Notes: generated by a model from the letters alone, not told the origin. A stretch of DNA of 64,000 bases from Cytophagales bacterium (GCA_020402945.1 JADBYQ010000024.1:47787-111786); one strand, 5' to 3'; shown: positions 37,676-47,860, numbered from the stretch's first letter. Translations and numbers: made by a program.

Positions 37676-39202
37676 TCATTCGACTTCGGCTTTCCTCTTA
37701 TTACTCAAAAAAATCATTCCAACCACAAAGCATAGTGCCGCCACGATGATCGGATACCACAATCCTGCAAAAGGATCCCCTGCAGGATTGCTTTTTGTTT
37801 TGCTCAACTCGTAAAGAGCGGTTGCAATAAACGGAGTTAATCCACCAAAAATTCCATTGCCGATGTGATACGGCAATGACATAGAAGTATAGCGAATGCG
37901 TGTCGGAAATAATTCCACTAAGAAAGCTGCGATAGGCCCATAGACCATCGTCACCAAAACAATTTGTATGAAGATCAATCCTACCATCAGCCAGTAATTA
38001 ACGCCATTCAATGAAACTTCTCTTTTGATTTCCGGTTTGGATGAATTCTTTTCTCTCTTTATTTCTGACAGCGTAGTCTGGTCGCCATAAATGTGAATCT
38101 GCTTTACGGTACGAATCGTATCTCCTACTTGAACTGTCATTGATCTCTCGATGCTTTCCCCTCCTTTTATCTCCGCCTTTAGATTTATATCTGTCAATGA
38201 ATACATTTGTTGGTAAATCGGCCGGTATAGAAACACAGCCAACAACATACCTGTGAGCATAATAAATTTTCTCCCTACCCTATCCGACCAAGCTCCAAAA
38301 AAGATAAAAAGTGGAGTACCTATCAGCAATGAAATCGCCATGATATAGTTAGACTGCACATACTCTAACTGACAGGTTTTTTGCAAAAATGAAAGTGCAT
38401 AGAATTGTCCCGTATACCATACCACTCCCTGCCCTGCCGTAGCTCCGAAAAGGGCAATCAAAACGAGTTGAAGATTTTCTTTCTTTCCAAAACTCTCTTT
38501 AATGGGATTAGTAGAAATTTTTCCCTCTGCTTTTATTTTTGCGAACAACGGTGACTCGCTCATGCGCAGCCTGATGTAAATAGAAATTCCAACTAGCAAT
38601 GAAGAGAGTATGAACGGAATCCTCCATCCCCAACTGGAAAAAGCTTCGACTCCGACAGATTGCCTGACCACTAAAATCACTCCGAGCGAAACGAATAACC
38701 CCAGTGTGGCAGTGATTTGAATGAAGCTTGTATAAAATCCCCTCCTATTTGCTGGAGCATGTTCGGCAACATACGTTGCAGCTCCACCATATTCTCCTCC
38801 AAGGGCCAATCCCTGTAACAGGCGTAGCATCAATACGATGAGTGGCGCGAAAATACCGATGGTCTCATAACTAGGAACCAGTCCAATCGCAAAAGTTGAC
38901 CCGCCCATCAATACAAGCGTGACTAAGAAAGTATATTTTCTTCCTACTTTATCTCCCAGTCTACCGAAGACCAATGCCCCAAAAGGACGTACGACAAACC
39001 CTGCCGCAAATGTGGCGAGTGTAGAAAGAAACGCAGCTGTAGGATTTGTCTTTGGGAAAAATTGTTCAGATAAAATGGTCGCGAGGCTTCCGAAAATAAA
39101 GAAGTCGTACCATTCGATCAGTGTACCAACAGAAGAAGCTGTGATTACCGACCAGAGGCTTCTTTTATCAGTGGGGGAAACGGCTTGTGTCACATTGTTC
39201 AA
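37676..39202 (-). CDS. MHS-family MFS transporter with extra hydrophilic loop
   Basis: A 508-residue major facilitator of the metabolite:H+ symporter group (ProP, KgtP, ShiA relatives). Signs are VGTLIEWYDFFIFG (about 25-38), RPFGALVFGRLGDKVGRK (72-89) and GLALGGEYGGAATYVAEH. A 70-residue hydrophilic insert (about 331-400) lies between predicted helices 8 and 9 and is not typical of the family. The first codon is TTG at 39202 or GTG at 39193. It follows the SGLT gene in the galK direction with 83 bases of repeat-rich spacer. Substrate unknown; a sugar-acid, carboxylate or osmolyte is likely. Confidence 0.88.
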   Translation of the reverse strand: MNNVTQAVSPTDKRSLWSVITASSVGTLIEWYDFFIFGSLATILSEQFFPKTNPTAAFLSTLATFAAGFVVRPFGALVFGRLGDKVGRKYTFLVTLVLMGGSTFAIGLVPSYETIGIFAPLIVLMLRLLQGLALGGEYGGAATYVAEHAPANRRGFYTSFIQITATLGLFVSLGVILVVRQSVGVEAFSSWGWRIPFILSSLLVGISIYIRLRMSESPLFAKIKAEGKISTNPIKESFGKKENLQLVLIALFGATAGQGVVWYTGQFYALSFLQKTCQLEYVQSNYIMAISLLIGTPLFIFFGAWSDRVGRKFIMLTGMLLAVFLYRPIYQQMYSLTDINLKAEIKGGESIERSMTVQVGDTIRTVKQIHIYGDQTTLSEIKREKNSSKPEIKREVSLNGVNYWLMVGLIFIQIVLVTMVYGPIAAFLVELFPTRIRYTSMSLPYHIGNGIFGGLTPFIATALYELSKTKSNPAGDPFAGLWYPIIVAALCFVVGMIFLSNKRKAEVE

Positions 39203-39207
39203 GTTTA

Positions 39208-39239
39208 AAGTCGGGAAGTCAGGAAGTCAGGAAGTCGGG
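39208..39239. repeat. Four tandem 8-bp units in the transporter spacer
   Basis: Units AAGTCGGG, AAGTCAGG, AAGTCAGG and AAGTCGGG run head to tail between the MHS and SGLT genes. The left flank (from 39201) is also an imperfect inverted match to 39259-39277, so a hairpin could form around the array. Confidence 0.85.
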
Positions 39240-39285
39240 AAGTTATGTGCTTTCGGGCTTCCGGACTTTCAAACTTCTTAACGAT

Positions 39286-40944
39286 TTACCAAAAAGCAAT
39301 ATAAAGAGCTGAAATAATTCCCATGAGAATAATTGCACCAATGGCGAAAGACTTTTCAATCTTAAACATGTCAGCCGTTACTTCAATGCCATCCTTCTTA
39401 GGTTTATACGGTGAGATTAAACTGACGATGACGATGATGGCGATCAGGGTTAAGAACACGAAGCTCATTCTATTCAGGAAAGGCATTTCTGGAAAATACT
39501 CATTGAATGCGATCCCCAGAGGCAAGGTGGCAATAGCAGCTAGTAATGCGGCCATTCCATTTGCCCTTTTCCAAAACATACCCATCAAGAAGATGGCAAC
39601 AACTCCCGGTGATATCAATCCGCTGAACTCTTGAATAAACTGGAAAGCCTGGTCAAAACGACTTAGCTGTGGTGCCATAAAAATCGCGATGAGCATGGCC
39701 ACCAAAATCGCGCCTTTACCCACATTCACTAAGTTTCTTTCTGAGGCACCTTTCTTGAAAAATTTCTGATAGATGTCCAGTGTAAAAATGGTTGAGATAC
39801 TATTTGCCTTACCAGCCAGCGAGGCAACAATCGCTGCCGTGAGCGCAGCGAACGACAATCCTTTTAATCCAGTCGGTAATAAATTCAGAAGCACCGGGTA
39901 GGCTTTATCGGACTTAACTACTTCTTTCGTAACTCCATCAATCGTAACCGACTCCAACATCTCTGTTTGGAAGAAACCATTTTTATAAAGCACAAAAGCA
40001 GCAATACCAGGTAGAACAACGATCACGGGCATTAGCAGTTTCAAGAAGGCAGCGAAGAGCAGTCCTTTACGCGCAGTTGGGAGATCAGCTCCCAAGGCAC
40101 GTTGTGTGATGTATTGATTGCATCCCCAATACCCAATGTTGGCAATCCAAAGGCCACCCACTAAAACAGCAATGCCGGGTAATTTTTGGTAGGCATCTTC
40201 CGTCCCGCCTTTTCCATCGGGCATCATCATATCTCCTTTTTGTAAAATCATTTGAAAATGGTCGGCTGCATTTTCTCTTACATAGCCCAAAGCGGTCCAC
40301 ACATCGCCCCCACTAATTTTTTGCGCCACTAACTCGAGCGCCAGATAGGTAGTTGCCAATCCACCTAATACCAAAACGATCACCTGAATCACATCAGTGT
40401 ATCCGATCACTTTCATCCCGCCAAGGGTAATAAAAATTGCAAAAATAGAAAGGCCAACAACGCAGACAGTACGGTCTATTCCTGTTATTGTTTCCACTGC
40501 TAATGCACCTAAATACAAAATAGAAGTAAGGTTTACGAAGATGTACATCAATAGCCAAAACACAGCCATGATTGTCGCCACCAATGGACTATACCGCTGC
40601 GACAAAAACTGCGGCATGGTGTATATTTTATTTTTCAAGTAGATCGGCAAAAAGAAAGCCGCCACAACAATCAACGTAACTGCTGCCATCCATTCATAAG
40701 ATGCAATGGCAAGCCCCATGGCAAAGCCAGAGCCTGACATACCAACAAATTGCTCGGCTGATATATTTGACGCGATCAAAGAAGCACCAATGGCCCACCA
40801 GGTAAGTGACCCTTCCGCCAGGAAAAAATCCTTGGAGTCAATATCCATCCGTTTTTTCCTTGAATATATCCAGTAACCGTAAGAAGACACGATTACAAAG
40901 TAGACCAGAAACACAACGTAATCGATGAGTTGTAGTTTTTGCAT
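39286..40944 (-). CDS. SGLT-type sodium/sugar symporter (SSS family)
   Basis: A 552-residue sodium:solute symporter with about 14 hydrophobic segments. The signature SNISAEQFVGMSGSGF (about 58-73) is close to that of the Vibrio galactose symporter vSGLT, and GYWGCNQYITQRALGA (about 270-285) is typical of the SGLT group. It lies 37 bases after galK on the same strand, which suggests galactose or glucose as substrate. Full length, with no truncation. Confidence 0.92.
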   Translation of the reverse strand: MQKLQLIDYVVFLVYFVIVSSYGYWIYSRKKRMDIDSKDFFLAEGSLTWWAIGASLIASNISAEQFVGMSGSGFAMGLAIASYEWMAAVTLIVVAAFFLPIYLKNKIYTMPQFLSQRYSPLVATIMAVFWLLMYIFVNLTSILYLGALAVETITGIDRTVCVVGLSIFAIFITLGGMKVIGYTDVIQVIVLVLGGLATTYLALELVAQKISGGDVWTALGYVRENAADHFQMILQKGDMMMPDGKGGTEDAYQKLPGIAVLVGGLWIANIGYWGCNQYITQRALGADLPTARKGLLFAAFLKLLMPVIVVLPGIAAFVLYKNGFFQTEMLESVTIDGVTKEVVKSDKAYPVLLNLLPTGLKGLSFAALTAAIVASLAGKANSISTIFTLDIYQKFFKKGASERNLVNVGKGAILVAMLIAIFMAPQLSRFDQAFQFIQEFSGLISPGVVAIFLMGMFWKRANGMAALLAAIATLPLGIAFNEYFPEMPFLNRMSFVFLTLIAIIVIVSLISPYKPKKDGIEVTADMFKIEKSFAIGAIILMGIISALYIAFW

Positions 40945-40981
40945 TTATCTAAAGTTAAGGTTCGAGGTTCAAGTTGTAAGG

Positions 40982-42151
40982 TTATAAGGTTTCGCTTTTA
41001 CCGTCCATCAAGCTAACACCGTCCACCAAGTTAACCAAATAAAATTCAGGTTGAATATTAAAATTCGCAGCATATTGACGAATCACTTTTTCTTTAAATG
41101 ATTCCGCCTTATCGTTTTGGGCTAGATTGATCGTGCAACCCCCAAATCCACCACCCATCATCCGCGCACCAGTGATTTTCTCCTCTTCGGCCAAGGCAAC
41201 CAAGTAATCCAACTCCACACAACTTACCTCATAAGCTTGACTTAGCCCCCAGTGGGTATCGTACATTAACTTACCAAATTCTACCAACTGACCCAACTTT
41301 AGAAACTCGGCTCCTTGGAGGGTGCGTTGTATTTCGTCTACTACATAAAGGCATTTTATGAAGATGTCCTCACTCATTCTATCCCGATGTTCATGTAATA
41401 GAGTTCGACTCACATCACGAAGAGACGAAACACCTTTATTTCTTTGACGAATGATTTTTACACCTTCCTCACAAGCTTCGCGTCTTTCATTGTAGGCAGA
41501 AGAAGCCAATGAATGCTTGACTTTTGTATCAACGAGAAGAAGGGAATGATCGGTAAGATGAACGGGAATCACTTCGTGTTTCTGCGATCGGCAATCCAAT
41601 AAAAGAGCAGCATTTCTTTCACCAAACAAACTTGCATACTGATCCATCAACCCACACAAAAGGCCAGCAAATTCATGTTCGGCATATTGAGAAATTTTCG
41701 CCAATGCCAACCGATCCAATCCACACTTATAAAGTTGGTTAAGTCCGAAGCCAAACCCGTTGCAAAGTGCAGCCGATGAGGACAACCCACCTCCCACCGG
41801 AATATCTCCGCCAAATACACAATCGACCCCATGGATGGGCAAGCCTTTTCGCTCGAAGCCGTCCATTACGCCCATCAAGTAATTGACCCAGGCTTCCCCC
41901 GGGTTTAAATCAAGAAGGGAAAATGAAACACCTTCTTCCATGTCGGCCGAATAGATATTACATCGTTCCGTACCGCTGGGGGCCATTGCATAATAAATAG
42001 CGCGGTCAATGGCTGCTGGTAGCACATAACCCTCGTTGTAGTCTGTATGTTCACCAATAAGATTGATCCTACCGGGCGCGCGAATGACCAACGGCTCTCT
42101 CGAAAATTTTTGCTTAAAAATAGAGACTACCCTTCTTGCAATATCCGGCAT
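40982..42151 (-). CDS. galK: Galactokinase
   Basis: A 389-residue GHMP kinase that phosphorylates galactose to galactose-1-phosphate. From the ATG at 42151 (MPDIARR), chosen over an upstream start that adds 29 atypical residues, it shows the galactokinase signature APGRINLIGEHTDYNEG, the ATP loop GGGLSSSAAL and MMGGGFGGCTINL. It is first in a minus-strand unit with the SGLT symporter and the MHS transporter. No other Leloir genes (galT, galE, galM) are in the window. Confidence 0.95.
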   Translation of the reverse strand: MPDIARRVVSIFKQKFSREPLVIRAPGRINLIGEHTDYNEGYVLPAAIDRAIYYAMAPSGTERCNIYSADMEEGVSFSLLDLNPGEAWVNYLMGVMDGFERKGLPIHGVDCVFGGDIPVGGGLSSSAALCNGFGFGLNQLYKCGLDRLALAKISQYAEHEFAGLLCGLMDQYASLFGERNAALLLDCRSQKHEVIPVHLTDHSLLLVDTKVKHSLASSAYNERREACEEGVKIIRQRNKGVSSLRDVSRTLLHEHRDRMSEDIFIKCLYVVDEIQRTLQGAEFLKLGQLVEFGKLMYDTHWGLSQAYEVSCVELDYLVALAEEEKITGARMMGGGFGGCTINLAQNDKAESFKEKVIRQYAANFNIQPEFYLVNLVDGVSLMDGKSETL

Positions 42152-42305
42152 CTTACAAGTATAGCGATCCCGAATTTGAAACCCAAAATCGGACACCCAA
42201 AAACAATCATGGACAGTACGTCTGGCAATAATCCGCAATGAAAGGTGATTTTAGGCCATTATGTGGTTGGTCTGTTCTTTGCAAATACGAACGAAATTAG
42301 AAACC

Positions 42306-44780
42306 ATGCTCAAGCATTACGCGATCCACTTCTATAGAAACCTTCAAAGACAAAAGCTTTTCACATTCATTAATATACTTGGACTCACGGTTGGTATCGC
42401 CAGTTCTCTACTCATTTACCTATACGCCCGCCATGAGTTTAGTTACGATACTTTTCATGAGCATGCAGATCACATCTATCGCGTCAACCAAACTTTTATT
42501 TGGGGCGAAAGCACCGACAACGAATTTGCCTCTACAGGGCCTGGCGTAGCTTATGCTGTGAAGGAAGAAATAACTGAAGTAAAATTGATCACCAGCATCC
42601 ATACTCCGGGGGATTTTTTGGTTTCTTATACCAATACCAAAAATGAAGTCATCTCTTTTGAGCAAACCAATGTATTGGCTGCTGATACCAACTTCTTCAA
42701 AATGTTTAATTTCAAGCTGGTAAAAGGCAATGAGGCTTCTGCGTTGCGACAAGCCAACACCATTGTGCTAACAGAATCAATAGCCAAGAAATATTTCGGA
42801 AACGAAGAGCCGATAGGGAAATTGATTTTGATGGGCACTGGCGAAAATCAAAAGACATACGAGGTAACTGGTGTGGCCAAAGACTTACCAACCAATACGT
42901 ATCTTCAATTTGATATGCTCATGTCCATGAACAGTTTCCCTCAGGTGAAAAAGATGTATTGGAGTTGGATATGGACTCAATTAGAAACATACGTTTTACT
43001 TGACGAGAACGCCAACATCGAAACTGTAAAAGCAAAATTAGCAACCATACCACGCAAACATGCCCAAGCTACTCTTCAACGGACAATGAACATGTCGTTT
43101 GACGATTATATCAATTCAGGAAAAAACTGGGAATTGTTTCTTCAACCTATCACGGGTATTCATTTACCAGCAAAAATTGTTTATAACCGCTTGATCAATG
43201 ATGGCAACCTCATAATTATCTACTCACTAATCGGTGTGGCAATTTTTATCATTCTCTTATCATGCGTCAACTTTATGAATTTGTCCACTGCGCAGTTCAC
43301 AAAGAGAATCAAAGACGCGAGTGTTAGAAAAATATTGGGATTAGGAAAAGCAGAACTGAGCACTGGTTACTTTATGGAAGCCTTCATCTTTTGCTCGATT
43401 GCTTTATTGATCGCCTTGGCTTTGATCCAAATCTTGCTACCAGGTTTTAATCTTTTGGTGGGAAGGGAATTGCAATTTAGTTTATTGAGTGACCCTCGCC
43501 TGCTCACAACACTGTTAGTTCTAGTTTTAACAATGAGCTTTTTATCGGGAAGTTACCCTGCTATATTCCTCAGTGCATTCAACCCAATCGAAGCCATGAA
43601 AGGGAAATTGAGAACTGGCAAGGAAGGCAAGTCATTTAGAAATGGGTTGGTTGTTTTTCAATTCAGTGTGTCAATCGCACTCATCATTTGCACGGCTGTG
43701 GTATTTCAACAATTGAAGTTTGTTTCAGAAAAGGATTTGGGGTTTGATAAAGAGAACTTAGTAGTGCTCAGTCATGCTGAACGGTTGAGTGATGGAGAAA
43801 GTACCGTCAACTCCGCCCTCAATGTATCTGGAGTAGTAAGTGCTTCGCTTTGTACCTCTGTGCCACCCAATACATTTGGTGGCGATAAGTTCAGTGCCGA
43901 AGGCATGGGGGCAAATACTTTTTCGCTCAATTTCACTTCTGCAGATGAACGATATCTTTCTACCCTCAACATTAAGTTGAAATACGGAAGGAATTTTTCG
44001 TTGAATACACCTGGCGACAATAATCGAGTAATCCTCAACGAAGCAGCTATAAAGAAAATCGGCTGGGAGATGAACGAATCTGTGATTGGAAAAAAAATAG
44101 AATCTCCAGGTGGCGAAGTGCGTTTTGAAGTAATTGGGGTGGTGGACGATTATCACTATTGGTCGCTGGGCAATCCCATTGAGCCAATGGCCATCTTTCA
44201 TATTAAAAATAAAAATCTGTTTGGCGCAGGAGATAAGCAATATGTGGTACTACGTATTGAAGGACAGACCAGTGCGGCATTGGAGAAAACAATTGCCTCG
44301 CTAACTACTCTATGGAAAGAAAAAGCTGGTGATGTTGCTTTTGATTACTCGTTCGTTGATCAGGCTTTTGCCAATACTTTTAGAGCCCAGCAAAATTTCG
44401 GCAAAACATTAACGGTGCTTGCAAGTCTTGGCATATTGATTGCGGCACTGGGATTACTTGGCATGATCGTTTACACATTAGAGCAACGCACCAAAGAAAT
44501 TGGGATTAGAAAAGTTTCGGGTGCTTCGGTAAAAGATATTTTGATTTTGGTCTCGAAAGGCTACATCAAACTTATCCTCATCGCCTTTTTCATTGGTGCT
44601 CCGCTCTCCTATTGGCTAATGACCAAGTGGCTACAAGGTTTCACCTATCACATTTCGCCTTCGCCATACATTTATGCTTTTGCAGGGGGGGGCACATTGC
44701 TTATCGCTTTATTGATCACAAGTTATCATTCCATAAAAGCAGCTCTTCTAAATCCTGTAGACGTTTTAAAGGACGAATAA
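42306..44780 (+). CDS. ABC-type permease of the MacB/FtsX family, no adjacent ATPase
   Basis: 824 residues from the ATG at 42306 (MLKHYAIHFYRNLQRQKLF), the typical start of this Bacteroidota group; an upstream frame adds 15 doubtful residues. Two MacB-like periplasmic core domains alternate with two FtsX permease domains. Membrane segments lie near 20-42, 280-310, 325-355, 380-405 and 425-445, with three more at the C-terminus, including TKEIGIRKVSGASVKDI. Such proteins usually work with a MacB/LolD-type ATPase in lipoprotein, peptide or stress export. No ATPase is nearby, so the partner must lie elsewhere. Confidence 0.9.
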   Translation: MLKHYAIHFYRNLQRQKLFTFINILGLTVGIASSLLIYLYARHEFSYDTFHEHADHIYRVNQTFIWGESTDNEFASTGPGVAYAVKEEITEVKLITSIHTPGDFLVSYTNTKNEVISFEQTNVLAADTNFFKMFNFKLVKGNEASALRQANTIVLTESIAKKYFGNEEPIGKLILMGTGENQKTYEVTGVAKDLPTNTYLQFDMLMSMNSFPQVKKMYWSWIWTQLETYVLLDENANIETVKAKLATIPRKHAQATLQRTMNMSFDDYINSGKNWELFLQPITGIHLPAKIVYNRLINDGNLIIIYSLIGVAIFIILLSCVNFMNLSTAQFTKRIKDASVRKILGLGKAELSTGYFMEAFIFCSIALLIALALIQILLPGFNLLVGRELQFSLLSDPRLLTTLLVLVLTMSFLSGSYPAIFLSAFNPIEAMKGKLRTGKEGKSFRNGLVVFQFSVSIALIICTAVVFQQLKFVSEKDLGFDKENLVVLSHAERLSDGESTVNSALNVSGVVSASLCTSVPPNTFGGDKFSAEGMGANTFSLNFTSADERYLSTLNIKLKYGRNFSLNTPGDNNRVILNEAAIKKIGWEMNESVIGKKIESPGGEVRFEVIGVVDDYHYWSLGNPIEPMAIFHIKNKNLFGAGDKQYVVLRIEGQTSAALEKTIASLTTLWKEKAGDVAFDYSFVDQAFANTFRAQQNFGKTLTVLASLGILIAALGLLGMIVYTLEQRTKEIGIRKVSGASVKDILILVSKGYIKLILIAFFIGAPLSYWLMTKWLQGFTYHISPSPYIYAFAGGGTLLIALLITSYHSIKAALLNPVDVLKDE

Positions 44781-44942
44781 AATGTTATTCTAGATAGAGC
44801 GCCAAAAGCATTTCCTAAGGACTAAAACGGGACTCTTATTGACCAATTTGGGACAAAAAGTTGTGGATTGACTGATTTTTAACTAAAAACAGGCCACCCA
44901 ATGCATCAATATCCCTCTGGCATGATTATTTCCAATCGGAAG

Positions 44943-44954
44943 TCGGTTAACCGA
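44943..44954. promoter_or_regulatory. 12-bp palindrome before the TerB-like gene
   Basis: TCGGTTAACCGA is a perfect 12-bp palindrome seven bases before the ATG at 44962. It could be an operator, but no second copy was seen in the window. Confidence 0.3.
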
Positions 44955-44961
44955 AAATCTT

Positions 44962-45399
44962 ATGAATCTTTTTGAACGACTAGGACTGTTGAAACACCGG
45001 GATGCCTCCGCAAAAAGCCATATTAAAAATTTGATTGAGGTTGCAGAGGCAGACGGGCACTTCGCGCACGTAGAAAAAGAACTATTGAAATCTATTGCTA
45101 AAAGAAATGGATTTAACGAAAAACAGATTTCAGAAATTCATAAAAATCTCGAAGAGATCAAATTGGTGATACCTGAAGATAGCAAAAGCAGGTTTCATCG
45201 GTTTTATGATCTCATCCATATGATGAGCATAGACAACGAGATACATGACGAGGAATTGAAGCTCTGCAGCCAGTTGGCGCTAAGGTTTGGCTACCATCGC
45301 GATAATGTTGAAGACTTGATAAAATCAATTTTATCGTGCATCGAATATGGAAGAGATGCTGACGACACCATGGGGCGCGTCATTCGGTTAATAGCGTAG
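44962..45399 (+). CDS. TerB-like (DUF533-type) helical protein
   Basis: A 145-residue helical protein with a TerB-type arrangement: two related segments, LIEVAEADGHFAHVEKELL (about 28-46) and HMMSIDNEIHDEELKLC (about 83-99), each with the acidic AxxDGxxxxxE-like pattern thought to bind metal in this fold. No signal peptide, so cytoplasmic. It is a single gene, convergent with the YfhO-like gene (10 bases between the stops). A stress or membrane-related role is known for some relatives, but nothing here specifies it. Confidence 0.78.
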   Translation: MNLFERLGLLKHRDASAKSHIKNLIEVAEADGHFAHVEKELLKSIAKRNGFNEKQISEIHKNLEEIKLVIPEDSKSRFHRFYDLIHMMSIDNEIHDEELKLCSQLALRFGYHRDNVEDLIKSILSCIEYGRDADDTMGRVIRLIA

Positions 45400-45409
45400 T
45401 AACATAAAC

Positions 45410-47860
45410 TTACTGGCTATCCTTCCTTTTTAGAGACAGGCCAATGCAGCTCAAAATGGCAAGTAGCGCTACCCAACTAGAAGCAAGCGTTACTTTATTG
45501 CCAACCATATAAGGCTGCGGCTCAAACTTGAATTCAATAGTGTGTTTTCCTTGCGGGATTTCCAGCGCTCGAAGCACATAATTCGCTCGAAGAACGGGTA
45601 CTTCTTTTCCATCGATAAATGCACGCCAGCCTTTGGGGTAATAGATTTCCGAAAACACGGCCAGTCCGTTCACAGATGATTCAGATTGGTATTTGATATC
45701 AGGAGGTTTGAAGTCTAGTAAGAAAATAGTGGCTAGACTATCAAACTCCGAACTCTCAAATTTAAACTTCGAACCATCTACAACGGCAGTGCTTTTTGTA
45801 TCCACCTCTTTAACTCTTTTCAATTCTTCCGTTGGTGAATTTACGGTTTCAATATTCTTCACAAACCATGCAGGGCCATTGGCATTTGGGTTGGGTATCA
45901 CGTTATTGGCTTCCTCTCCATAAACAATATACTTGGTGTTCAGCATGTTCATCACACCAAATTTTGCCAAATCCAATCTACCTTGTTGGGCATCACCAAA
46001 CAATTGTATCCGCTCTTTGGCAAGGCACGAGTCATACAAATCTTGGTAGCGCCTGAGTTTCGCACCGTGATAGCCACCCAACGAATAATGAAAATAGGAA
46101 GTGCGTGCTTCTAAAAAAGTACCCTGCACATTAAATACGCGATAATGACTTTTGTCTTTTAAAATTTCTTGATCCGCTCCGGTTGCTGCAAATACAGTAT
46201 TGTCGCGCTTGCGCTGAAAACTGTCTTTCGTGAAATAGCGCTTGTCTACTACCGCTAAGTCTGCAAGAATCATGATTGCCAAGAAAGCATAAAAGCCTGA
46301 TGGTGAGATTTTCTTAAATACGTTAAAATACAACATGATAAAGATGGAACCAATAAACGCCAACGAGCGGATCGCATCCGAGCGTAACAAAGAAGCTCTG
46401 TCTTCCATCAACGCCTCCTTAAACCAAACAGGCAATTGATCATCGCCTTCACCCATGTATGAACCCAGTCCGGCAAAAAGAACCAACGCCAAACAAATTC
46501 CACCTACTACTCCAAACGCAATCAATAGTTTTTTCTTGTTGGTTCGCGTAGCGCCTTCGCTCATATATCTCTCAACTCCCAACATCCCCAGCAAGGGCAT
46601 GGCAAAAAGAATAATTACCAACCCAAAACTTACCGAGCGAAATTTGTTGTAACCTGGAAAATAATCAAACATCAAATAGTTGAAGGAGGAAAACGCATCT
46701 CCCCAACTCAACATCAAACTCAAAGCAGCCATGGGTACTAACCACCACACATACTTTTTATCAGCGAGCAAAATCCCCAACACAAATAGAAAGACAACAA
46801 TCGCTCCCGCATAGTAAGCACCGATGGTTGATCCTTGTGGCCCCCAATAGTGAGCCGTAAATCCCGCCAACTGATTGGCCTCTTCATTACTCGATGAATT
46901 GCTGACCAACGCCTTATAAGAGGCACTGGTTTGGTCTTGCACAAAGGCTTGGGTGCTTGCACCTCCATAAAAATTGGGGACCATCAAGCACATCGATTCG
47001 CCAATGCCATATTTATATTGGAATGCGTAATCACGGCTCAAGCCATCAGCATCTTTTGTTTTAGTACCCTGCTTCACCAATTCAGAAGCGCCTCGAATGG
47101 AGTAACGTGTATATTCCGTAATTGCCCAAAACTGTCCAAAGAAAGTACCGACCGCGATCACCACGGCAGGTATCAATAATCCAACCGATGTAAAAAATGC
47201 TTTAAGTTGTTTCTCTCTCCACGCATAGATCAATTGGATTAATCCGTACACACCTACCATCAGCGTCATGTAATAGGTAATCTGCAAGTGGTTCTCACGC
47301 AAGTGAAGCGCCATGGCCATCGCGGTAACGCCAAAACCCAACCACCGCCTATTTGAAAATGTCAAATGAATCCCTGCTAGCACGAGTGGAACAAAAGCGA
47401 TCGCCCCAATGCGTGCGTTATGCCCGGCCGAAAGCCCGATAATCATGTATGAAGAAAGTCCGAAAGCGACTGCACCCGCAATGGCCAAGTAAGGCCGAAT
47501 ACGAAAACTCAGCAACAAGATATAGTAGCAAAGGAAGGCGAGAAAAATATTGTTTACAGGATGCGGCAAAAAGCAACCCATGATCTTCTTTGTCCATACC
47601 ACAGGCCCATCACTCCAGCGTAAGCTAACCAAGTAAGCCGGCATTCCGCCAAACATGGAGGGTGCCCACAAGGCCTCGTCACCAGATTGGGTGCGGTAAT
47701 CAGCAATGGTTTTGCTGCCTCCCTGAAATTGTTCGATATCTGTTTGCTGAATGGACTTGCTCTCAAAAAAGACAGGGCTAAAGAAAAAGAGGGTAATCAA
47801 CAAAAAGGCGACAAGAGCAATAAGGTGCGGGAGTAACTCTGAAAACTTAATTTTATGCAT
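45410..47860 (-). CDS. YfhO-like multi-spanning membrane protein
   Basis: An 816-residue membrane protein with about 12 to 14 hydrophobic segments (the first at about 12-30) and a C-terminal periplasmic beta domain (about 680-780) with the typical YPKGWRAFIDGKEVPVLRANY. This matches the YfhO family, GT-C-like proteins linked in Gram-positives to glycosylation of lipoteichoic acid. The Bacteroidota members are of unknown acceptor. The early loop (SKSIQQTDIEQFQGGSKTI) carries acidic residues like those at GT-C active sites. It is a single gene. Confidence 0.85.
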   Translation of the reverse strand: MHKIKFSELLPHLIALVAFLLITLFFFSPVFFESKSIQQTDIEQFQGGSKTIADYRTQSGDEALWAPSMFGGMPAYLVSLRWSDGPVVWTKKIMGCFLPHPVNNIFLAFLCYYILLLSFRIRPYLAIAGAVAFGLSSYMIIGLSAGHNARIGAIAFVPLVLAGIHLTFSNRRWLGFGVTAMAMALHLRENHLQITYYMTLMVGVYGLIQLIYAWREKQLKAFFTSVGLLIPAVVIAVGTFFGQFWAITEYTRYSIRGASELVKQGTKTKDADGLSRDYAFQYKYGIGESMCLMVPNFYGGASTQAFVQDQTSASYKALVSNSSSNEEANQLAGFTAHYWGPQGSTIGAYYAGAIVVFLFVLGILLADKKYVWWLVPMAALSLMLSWGDAFSSFNYLMFDYFPGYNKFRSVSFGLVIILFAMPLLGMLGVERYMSEGATRTNKKKLLIAFGVVGGICLALVLFAGLGSYMGEGDDQLPVWFKEALMEDRASLLRSDAIRSLAFIGSIFIMLYFNVFKKISPSGFYAFLAIMILADLAVVDKRYFTKDSFQRKRDNTVFAATGADQEILKDKSHYRVFNVQGTFLEARTSYFHYSLGGYHGAKLRRYQDLYDSCLAKERIQLFGDAQQGRLDLAKFGVMNMLNTKYIVYGEEANNVIPNPNANGPAWFVKNIETVNSPTEELKRVKEVDTKSTAVVDGSKFKFESSEFDSLATIFLLDFKPPDIKYQSESSVNGLAVFSEIYYPKGWRAFIDGKEVPVLRANYVLRALEIPQGKHTIEFKFEPQPYMVGNKVTLASSWVALLAILSCIGLSLKRKDSQ

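Noticed and set aside
43758..44240. A 160-residue minus-strand frame inside the ABC permease gene
   Set aside because: Composition is unlike a real protein and the plus-strand permease is clearly coding.
44781..44961. RNA gene or operator region before the TerB-like gene
   Set aside because: Only a single 12-bp palindrome was found, with no convincing hairpin or promoter. It is listed as a low-confidence site only.
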